A program made the position numbers and the translations under genes. The notes below the pieces were generated by a model, which worked only from the letters and a program-made list of their open reading frames with translations, did not search any database and was not told the DNA's origin. 64,000 bases of DNA from positions 1 through 64,000 of the forward strand of contig CALLKE010000001.1 in assembly GCA_938008555.1 (NCBI GenBank), read 5' to 3'. Every line of letters starts with the position of its first letter. Position 1 is the first letter of the stretch. Positions 27,341 through 35,400 of the stretch are shown in pieces. Origin of the DNA: an uncultured Pedobacter sp. GTDB taxonomy: Bacteria; Bacteroidota; Bacteroidia; Sphingobacteriales; Sphingobacteriaceae.

Positions 27341-28666
27341 TTAATGACCAGTAGGGTCTGCAGTTATTCGTTTAATATTGGCTCCTATCGCTCGCAAACG
27401 CGTATCAATATCTTGATAGCCACGTTCTATTTGAGCAATATTATGGATCGTTGATTTGCCTTGTGCTGATAAAGCAGCTATTAGCAAGGATACCCCCGCT
27501 CGGATATCAGGTGAGGTCATTTCGATACCTCTTAGTTTTATTTTCTTGTCTAGACCAATGACGGTTGCACGATGTGGATCACAAAGAATAATTTGCGCTC
27601 CCATATCGATCAATTTATCCACAAAAAACAAACGACTTTCGAACATTTTTTGATGAATGAGTACATTCCCTTTGGCCTGAGTAGCTACAACAAGTACAAT
27701 ACTTAATAAATCGGGGGTAAATCCAGGCCATGGTGCATCTGATATCGTCATGATTGACCCGTCAATGAATGTATCTATTTCGTAATGTTTTTGAGCCGGA
27801 ATAAAGATATCATCTCCACGAAGCTCTAACTGGATCCCTAAACGACGAAACACATTTGGCATAATTCCCAATTCTTGAAAATTAACATCCTTGATTGTGA
27901 TTTCTGACTCAGTCATAGCAGCTAACCCAATAAAAGAGCCTACTTCGATCATATCAGGTAGTAAGCGATGCGAGGTTCCTCCTAAATGCGGAACACCTTC
28001 AACCACTAATAAATTAGAACCAATCCCCGATATCTTTGCTCCCATTCTATTCAGCATCTTACACAGCTGCTGCAAATAGGGTTCACATGCTGCATTGTAT
28101 ATTGTGGTTATACCTTTTGCTAAAACAGCTGCCATCACCACGTTAGCAGTTCCAGTTACGGAAGCTTCTTCTAACAAAATGTATCCTCCCCTTAAGTCAG
28201 TTGCATCAACATCAAAGAAGTTATTCTTTTTATCATATACAAACTTGGCACCTAGCTTCTCAAATCCAAGAAAATGTGTATCCAGACGTCTTCGACCTAT
28301 TTTATCACCTCCAGGTTTAGGGATTGCTGCTTTACCAAAACGCGCAAGTAGAGGGCCCACAATCATGATTGAACCACGTAAACTCCCCCCCGTTGTTCGG
28401 AAAATATCTGATTTAAAAAAATCAAGATGAATTGTTTTGGCCTCGAAAGTATAGGTATCCTTATTGATTCGATGAATATCAACACCTAAATCACCAAGTA
28501 ACTCAATCAACTTATTGACATCTTTGATGTCAGGAATATTGCTTATAGTTACTTTCTCTTCAGTTAAAAGAACAGCAGAGATAACCTGTAAAGCTTCATT
28601 CTTTGCTCCTTGCGGGATAACTTCACCTTTCAAAGGCTTGCCGCCCACAATTTCAAATGCATTCAT
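27341..28666 (-). CDS. murA: UDP-N-acetylglucosamine 1-carboxyvinyltransferase, Cys-to-Asp active site
   Basis: MurA transfers enolpyruvate from PEP to UDP-GlcNAc, the first committed step of peptidoglycan synthesis. The 441-aa protein has the two-lobed EPT fold with typical motifs: GAKNEAL at 20-26, TGGSLRGSIMIVGPLLARFG near 92-111, and ASVTGTANVVMAA. The active-site loop, normally PGGCxIGxR, reads PGGDKIGRR, so the general-acid Cys (Cys115 in E. coli) is Asp121 here. Cys-to-Asp forms in other bacteria remain active but resist the drug fosfomycin, which alkylates the Cys; resistance is inferred here. ATG at 28666 gives the standard N-terminus MNAFEIVGGKPLKG. Confidence 0.96.
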   Translation of the reverse strand: MNAFEIVGGKPLKGEVIPQGAKNEALQVISAVLLTEEKVTISNIPDIKDVNKLIELLGDLGVDIHRINKDTYTFEAKTIHLDFFKSDIFRTTGGSLRGSIMIVGPLLARFGKAAIPKPGGDKIGRRRLDTHFLGFEKLGAKFVYDKKNNFFDVDATDLRGGYILLEEASVTGTANVVMAAVLAKGITTIYNAACEPYLQQLCKMLNRMGAKISGIGSNLLVVEGVPHLGGTSHRLLPDMIEVGSFIGLAAMTESEITIKDVNFQELGIMPNVFRRLGIQLELRGDDIFIPAQKHYEIDTFIDGSIMTISDAPWPGFTPDLLSIVLVVATQAKGNVLIHQKMFESRLFFVDKLIDMGAQIILCDPHRATVIGLDKKIKLRGIEMTSPDIRAGVSLLIAALSAQGKSTIHNIAQIERGYQDIDTRLRAIGANIKRITADPTGH

Positions 28667-28812
28667 TTAATATAATATTAAGTATTGAGTACCTACCTCA
28701 CACCTTCTCCAGAAGGGAGGACCTAGGTATAAAATTTGGTTTCATGTAGAATGTTGTATTCATTAAATAAATGGATAAACCCATACACTGTAGAATCCTG
28801 TTTAAAATCTTA

Positions 28813-29367
28813 TTAAGTACTGATCACCTTGCAATCAGCTGGCAGCTTTACTGGTCTTTTCATCATCAAATCAGTTTGCATATCACCACCTAAATCAAAT
28901 AGGTGTGTATCAAAATAAACAAATCCCCATTGTTCATAGATTTTTATTGCGCGCTCATTCTCTTGCGAAACACCCAACCAAATTGTATCAAAATGATGTT
29001 GAGAGGCGAATTTGAGACTTTCTCCAAGCAATGCATGCCCCACATGTAAGCCCTGAAACTTTCTCAGTATATACATCCGCTCTAATTCAATACATCTCGT
29101 ATTTTTTAAATCAGGATGTTGTTCATCTTCATCTCTAACAAGCTTACAAAATCCAATAGCTTCATCATTCATTTTAGCTATAAAAAAATGATTCCGTTCC
29201 ATGTAGAACTCTTTTTGGATTGCTTCGATCGAATGATTTCGCTCTAAATGTCTCTGAAAATATACAGGATCATCTAAATGTGCATAGGACTCAATAAAAG
29301 TGGCTCGTCCTAGTTGTGTAAGTAGTTCAATTTCGTGAGCCTCGACGGGTTTAACAGTAAGTATCAT
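28813..29367 (-). CDS. GNAT-family N-acetyltransferase
   Basis: The 184-aa protein has the GNAT fold: substrate-side strands at the start, IELERMYILRKFQGLHVGHALL as the acetyl-CoA binding strand and loop (an R/Q-x-x-G-x-G/A variant, QGLHVGHA), and IKIYEQWGFV near the end. It may acetylate a small amine or a protein terminus; the sequence does not settle which. It follows the DUF4290 gene by six bases on the same strand, so the two are likely one transcript. Confidence 0.85.
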   Translation of the reverse strand: MILTVKPVEAHEIELLTQLGRATFIESYAHLDDPVYFQRHLERNHSIEAIQKEFYMERNHFFIAKMNDEAIGFCKLVRDEDEQHPDLKNTRCIELERMYILRKFQGLHVGHALLGESLKFASQHHFDTIWLGVSQENERAIKIYEQWGFVYFDTHLFDLGGDMQTDLMMKRPVKLPADCKVIST

Positions 29368-29373
29368 TATTTT

Positions 29374-30051
29374 TTAGTATCGCTTACCTCCACCGTTATT
29401 GTTTCGTTGGCGGTTATTGGTCGCATTATTACGATTATTATTTTGTCGGTTCTTGTTGTTCTGATTGGTGCGTTGTTGTCTATTAGCAGCGTTTACTTGG
29501 CGAACATCCACGCGATTCAAATTCACATTTTCTTGTAATTGAAGTGCTCCATTAGACATCTCTCGTAAATCTTTAATGATGGTCTCGTCAGCAACAGTGT
29601 CTTTATTCCAAGCTACATATGCTGTTTTCATTGTGTTCGCAATCACCTTAACCATCTGCTGTTTGCGTTCAGGCTCATCTATGATTTTAGCTTTTTCCAT
29701 CATCAACTCAATCATCCTGCCATAATGTTTGTATTTAATTCGCTGTTGCGGATAGGCTAAAGGAGCTGGTTTAAAACGAATCGCATCCTCTGATGGTTTC
29801 GGATAAGGAGAATCCACATCAATTTTAAAATCAGATATAATATGCAAATGGTCCCACAACTTATGTTTAAAGTCTGCCACATCTCGCAAATGCGGGTTTA
29901 GGAAGCCCATTAAATCGATCACGACTTGTGCATATCGATTACGTTCATTCTTAGTTGGTAAACCACAGATGTATTGGACCATATTCTGCACATTACGTCC
30001 GTACTCTGCAAGAATTAGTTTTTTTCTAGTTGTATTATAATCAAATACCAT
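29374..30051 (-). CDS. DUF4290 protein with Asn/Arg/Gln-rich tail
   Basis: The first 180 residues match DUF4290, a helical family of unknown function common in Bacteroidota (MVFDYNTTRKKLILAEYGRN, YPKPSEDAIRFKPAPL, IKYKHYGRMIELM). The last 40 residues form a low-complexity tail made almost only of N, R, Q, K, T and G, ending GGGKRY. Such a basic, disordered tail could bind nucleic acid, but that is a guess. DUF4290 genes are often near murA, as here, with a GNAT gene between them. Confidence 0.82.
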   Translation of the reverse strand: MVFDYNTTRKKLILAEYGRNVQNMVQYICGLPTKNERNRYAQVVIDLMGFLNPHLRDVADFKHKLWDHLHIISDFKIDVDSPYPKPSEDAIRFKPAPLAYPQQRIKYKHYGRMIELMMEKAKIIDEPERKQQMVKVIANTMKTAYVAWNKDTVADETIIKDLREMSNGALQLQENVNLNRVDVRQVNAANRQQRTNQNNKNRQNNNRNNATNNRQRNNNGGGKRY

Positions 30052-30117
30052 GCGTGTGATTTAAGAGTTAAGAATAAGATAAGGCTTATAGCAGCAGTAA
30101 AATGTGCTATTCTAGAT

Positions 30118-32391
30118 TTATTTTACAATTTTCAACTTAGCAAATTTAAGCAACAATTGTTTCTGTCCTAATTCTTTAAAAAATATTGTTGCCTTCATAT
30201 CCGATTTATTCCCGTCTAGGTTAATCACTTTGCCATAACCGAAACGCTCGTGCTCTACCTCCATACCGACTTGTAGACCAGAAGTGTCTGACGGTGCAAA
30301 ACCTTCACTTGGAATGTGTGCTTTTGGCAAAATGGATGTTGTTTTTGGTTTTGAAACGATTCCTTTTAGTCGACTGGTTGTTTCTCGCTCTTGCCAAGAT
30401 GAACGTTCATCGCCAAAAGATGAAGTGTCACTTTTCTTAGGTGATGGCTTAAACTCGAGCTCTAGATATTGAGAATCGATTTCATCAATAAAACGGCTAG
30501 GCTCACAGCTATGCAAACTTCCCCAACGATAACGTGATGTAGCATAAGACAATGATAATTTTTTCTTAGCGCGTGTAATTGCCACATAAAATAACCGTCG
30601 CTCTTCTTCCAAATCGCTGCGCGAACTTAAGGCCATTTGGGAAGGGAAAAGATTTTCTTCCATTCCAGCCACATACACATAATCAAATTCAAGACCTTTA
30701 GCAGAATGGATAGTCATCAATGAAACGGTGTCGGCATTTGGATCTTTGTCTTTATCATCATTGGTCAACAAAGCAATATCCTGCATGAAAACATCCAAAC
30801 CTCTTTCTGGGATATCTTCGCGCTCACTAAACTCTTTAATCCCACTTAAAAGCTCCTGAATATTTTCATAGCGACTCAATCCTTCTACCGATTTATCATC
30901 ATATAAATCTTTTAAGAGTGTCGATTGTTTCGCAATATGTGTAGCCAAGTCATATGCTGTGTGCGATTGAGTCATTGTCTGGAAGCTCTGTATCAAGATC
31001 GCAAAGTTGGAAACAGCTGTTGAGTTTCGGGCATCCAAGTATTGAGAAGCGTTGCAAATCACTTCCCAAATACTCACATTATGCTGATTAGCGGCAACCA
31101 TAATTCGCTCTAAACTCGTATCGCCAATACCACGACGAGGATAATTGATTACACGTTTGATAGCCTCTTCATCATTCGGATTGTAGACCAAACGAAAGTA
31201 GGCAATTAAATCCCTAATTTCTTTGCGTTGATAGAAGGATAGACCTCCATAAATTTTGTATGGAACATTTAGTTTTCTAAGAGCCTCCTCCATCGAGCGA
31301 GACTGGGCATTAGTTCGATATAGGATCGCAAAATCATGGTATTGGGCACCTCGAATACTTCTTTCCTGCACAATTGCTTCTGCTATTAATTTACCCTCCT
31401 CATTATCACTAAAAGCACGGCAAACTTTAATCTTATCACCCGTTTCATTTTCTGAGAATACTGTTTTCTTCAGCTGATTTTTATTATTGGCAATCACGCT
31501 GTTCGAAACATTCACAATGTTTTGCGTAGAACGATAGTTCTGTTCCAGTTTGAATACTTTCAAATCTGGATAATCATTTTCAAAGTTTAATATGTTTTGA
31601 ATATTGGCACCGCGGAAGGCATAAATACTTTGTGCATCATCTCCAACGACACAAATATTTTCATTGATAGCTGCTAATTTTTTAACAATGAGGTATTGGG
31701 AAAAGTTAGTATCCTGATACTCATCCACCATCAAATACTTGAACCTATTTTGGTATTTATATAGAACATCTGCGTGTTCCTTAAAAAGAATATTGGTTTT
31801 GAAAAGCAAATCATCAAAATCCATCGCCCCTGCCTTAAAACAACGCTGTGTATATATTTGATAAATTTCACCAATTCGGCCCCGCCCACTTGAGGAGTCT
31901 TCAGCCTGTATAGCCGGATTTGCAAGATATTCTGCTGCAGAAATTAAATTATTTTTTGAAGAAGAAATGCGGCTGTAAACGAAGTTTGCATTATACAATT
32001 TATCGTCTAACTGCATCTCCTTTAAAATGGTTTTGATCAAACTTTTGCTATCGTCTGTATCATAGATTGTAAAGTTGTTTGGATATCCAATCTTATTAGC
32101 CTCCACGCGCAATATTTTAGCAAATATGGAATGAAAAGTTCCCATCCAAATATTATTCGCTTCTACCCCTACAGCCTTTGTAATACGCTCACGCATCTCT
32201 TTAGCTGCTTTGTTCGTGAATGTGAGCACCAAAATATGAAAGGGATCAACACCTTTGTGAATCAGGTGAGCCACCCTACAAGTAACCACTTTCGTCTTGC
32301 CTGAACCCGCTCCAGCCACAATCATGACCGGCCCCTCAGTTTGCTCTACTGCTGCTTTTTGTGAAGGATTTAATCCTTGTAAATAGTCCAA
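30118..32391 (-). CDS. pcrA: UvrD/PcrA/Rep-type ATP-dependent DNA helicase
   Basis: This 757-aa superfamily 1A 3'-5' helicase unwinds DNA in repair and replication restart. The Q motif LNPSQKAAV and Walker A AGAGSGKT (26-33) are at the N-terminus. Motif Ia is LTFTNKAAKEM, motif II VDEYQDTN, motif III VGDDAQSIYAFRGA, motif IV LEQNYRST, motif V LMTIHSAKGLEFDYV and motif VI LFYVAITRAKKKL. The C-terminus has the Tudor-like domain of PcrA/UvrD (GMEVEHERFGYGKVINLDG). UvrD with UvrC in the window suggests normal excision repair. It lies 81 bases downstream of the giant toxin-like gene and probably has its own promoter. Confidence 0.96.
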   Translation of the reverse strand: MDYLQGLNPSQKAAVEQTEGPVMIVAGAGSGKTKVVTCRVAHLIHKGVDPFHILVLTFTNKAAKEMRERITKAVGVEANNIWMGTFHSIFAKILRVEANKIGYPNNFTIYDTDDSKSLIKTILKEMQLDDKLYNANFVYSRISSSKNNLISAAEYLANPAIQAEDSSSGRGRIGEIYQIYTQRCFKAGAMDFDDLLFKTNILFKEHADVLYKYQNRFKYLMVDEYQDTNFSQYLIVKKLAAINENICVVGDDAQSIYAFRGANIQNILNFENDYPDLKVFKLEQNYRSTQNIVNVSNSVIANNKNQLKKTVFSENETGDKIKVCRAFSDNEEGKLIAEAIVQERSIRGAQYHDFAILYRTNAQSRSMEEALRKLNVPYKIYGGLSFYQRKEIRDLIAYFRLVYNPNDEEAIKRVINYPRRGIGDTSLERIMVAANQHNVSIWEVICNASQYLDARNSTAVSNFAILIQSFQTMTQSHTAYDLATHIAKQSTLLKDLYDDKSVEGLSRYENIQELLSGIKEFSEREDIPERGLDVFMQDIALLTNDDKDKDPNADTVSLMTIHSAKGLEFDYVYVAGMEENLFPSQMALSSRSDLEEERRLFYVAITRAKKKLSLSYATSRYRWGSLHSCEPSRFIDEIDSQYLELEFKPSPKKSDTSSFGDERSSWQERETTSRLKGIVSKPKTTSILPKAHIPSEGFAPSDTSGLQVGMEVEHERFGYGKVINLDGNKSDMKATIFFKELGQKQLLLKFAKLKIVK

Positions 32392-32415
32392 AATATATCC
32401 TTATTTATTTGCGTG

Positions 32416-32423
32416 CGAAGTTA
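32416..32423 (-). promoter_or_regulatory. -7 box TAACTTCG upstream of the helicase gene
   Basis: On the minus strand this reads TAACTTCG, one base from TAnnTTTG, 24 bases upstream of the helicase start at 32391. It suggests the helicase gene has its own promoter rather than depending on the upstream giant gene. Confidence 0.35.
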
Positions 32424-32472
32424 GGAAATAAAGGCTGTAGTTTGGATGTGTGACAGATTTGTCACACATCCC

Positions 32473-35400
32473 CTATGAGCTCTGATCAAATGCAGACAAG
32501 AAATAGCTTGAGTTTATTGAATTAGATTGATAACTCTCCATCTGAGTAACCAAGCCTGCTACAGTATATTTTGCTTGCTTCACTCCATCATCAACAACAA
32601 GTTCCATGTGATTATAATCTGCTTTATTCTCCCCAAAAACATTTCCAAGAGATACGATGCCATCTGCGTCACAAAAAAGTAAATCATTGTCTTTGTGCAA
32701 AAGCACCGTTTCATCTATCCCATTCACATAAAACTTGAATTTATCTTTTGCTTTATCTGAGGCATAATTATCGATTCTAATTTCTTTAATCTTTTTTCGG
32801 ACTTGCTCGGAGGCTGAATAGTTATCCTCGCCATCCCCACCACTTAGTACAACAGAGGTAACCCCATCCAATGCTAAAGGATTTAGATCATCAGCACGAT
32901 CTGTACCTCCCATAAACAATGCTTCACCCAAGCGCTGCGTGAGTATATTCTTATGCAAAATCCTCGAGTCAACAAATTGATATGTACCAGAGGAGCTAGA
33001 TTTTGAATAATTATAAGACCATACATCTCCCGTTTGGCTAGCGATGTAAACATCCACACCATCCGCACGATTGATCATACCGATGAGCTCTGGCTTGTCG
33101 CTTACCGTTAAATCACTTGCATCAATACGTAGTTTTAAATCAAAATGATACCAAGCAGGTGTACTATTCTCAGACACTCCTTGTAATACGATGAATTTGC
33201 CACTCGACCATGCGATATTTTCACCTAACAAACTTAAAGCTGCAGATTCGTCATCTACATGTACAGCTTGCCATGCTTGATCAACACCAATGAGCTGTAA
33301 TTTACCAGTATGATTTAAGCTGAGAATTACCCCTTCTTTGGTAACGAGCCGAATGATATCTCCATTTTTTGAAACCGATTTAAACTCTTGAGAGGGTAAT
33401 AGTTCTATTTCATGTACTAATTGCTGGCCACTATCACGTATATGATCACCACCAAAAACACGAAGCAGTTCCACATTCGTTATTTTCTTTTGCTTGTATA
33501 GCCTATTGGTTGTTGAGTCAAATAAAAGAGCAAAACCATGCTCATACACCTCTAGAAGCTGGACAGCATGGTCTACTAAAGTTGGAGCCACTACCACCAA
33601 TCCCCCACCTATATACCATGCAGGTAGTATGCCTTTTTTATCTACATCTTTCAAACCCAATATAATCAACGAAGTGTCATCCGAAAGTGTTTGCAAATTG
33701 CGACACCAATTTTTACCCTGCTGACTCAGCCATTGTTCATTGACAGCAACTAAAATCAAATCGCCTTTAATGCCAACCTGATAAATAAGACCTTCCTTGG
33801 TAGTTGCAAATAAACTACTCTCAATTACTTCTGCACCTGCAAAGCTGCCATTTACACGAGAAGCCATTGACTGGACTGCATTAGGCATGGTTGACTCTGC
33901 TCCCTCTTGACTATAAAGTGCGTTTTCAAATGGATCTAAAAAATAAAATAGTTCGGGTTTTTCTGCTTGCTTGATCGATCCTATGAATTTAATTCGCATC
34001 GCCTTATCAGAAGACATATCTGTTAAATTCGGCTTAACAAGCATTTTATCGCTCGTACGTAACCAGTATCGGTAGCTTGAATCCTTATTACCATCATCAT
34101 AAATAATAACCCAAGATGCTGACTGAGTTCTGTTAATCATTTTTGCTTGGGGAAATCGAAACGAATGATCGTCAGAGTCTTCAAATTTGGCATCCGTATA
34201 AAACGATAATAACGACTGCTGCTTAAAAATATCGGCCCTGCTGTTATCAATACGGAGACTCACCAGCTCCATCAAATCAGCCTTAAGATGATAAATAAGC
34301 TCTCCCTTATTTTCTGTATTATAGGTGTAATCAAGGGATACATACACCTGGTTATTTTGTTCCCATATACGTAACCCATCTTTTGCTAAACCAGACCATT
34401 CATATATATGATATTGCTCCTTTACTTCTCCTGACACAACATTCGTCTTCCAAATGAGCTCATGCTCTTTATTATAGAAGTAAACATTTTCGCCTACTAT
34501 AGCACCCAAGCTACCATCAATTTGAGCATCCCTAGAGAATAACATACGGTCTTTTTTGACATCGTAGTATGCACGCCCCACCTTTTCATCACCATAAGTA
34601 TAATTACTTACAGGAATATATTCTCTTACAAAATGTCCTTCTTGAGCCAATTTTTTAAGATGGGCATCGAAGGTCTCTACTTGTGCTTGTTTTTTACCCC
34701 ATTTTTCCGCGTCTAACTGAATGACTTTTGAGCTTTTATTATGAATATCAATAGCATAAATATCACCATCCTGTTTAACTACTATTATTTCACTACCATT
34801 ATTTTTAGCTGAATCAATATGAATCACTACTCCTCCAATAATGAGTCTATCTGATTGTATTTCCACTTCATCTTTATCAAGATTAGTAGTGTTGAATATC
34901 CATCGCGATGGCTTCTCAGAAGCTGTAGAAATATACAAAGTAGCTCCTTCATTAAGGCCGATTGTATACTGCGCACCTTTACCCGTAATCTTGTATGTAA
35001 TAGCATTAGGCAGTGTTTCTAACTGGTGATTATTATTTGTATAATCATCAAAGTCATTTACACTATTGGAGAAGCGTATAGTAGAACTCCTGTTTAAAAC
35101 TTTTGCAGTTTGTGTAGGTAGCTCAGGAATGATCAATACTCGATTAATGCCATCTAACTTAACTTCAACTTCGGTTGGTTGATATTGATGAAACAGTTTG
35201 TGAACAATGTTATCATGAAATAGAACAAAATATTCCAAAGTAAAGAAGCCATGACTTTCTATACGACGTATGTTCTTGTATCTATCACCTGTGTATGCAT
35301 TAAGAGCTTGAATATTGGCTGTATTATAACTCACATACGACATGGGCGTATCAGGTAATACAATCACACTTGCCATTCTATCTCCACTAGATAGATTAAT

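Noticed and set aside
32800..32850. GGDGEDNY near the giant protein's end as an RTX repeat array
   Set aside because: Only one copy is present; true RTX domains have tandem nonapeptides.
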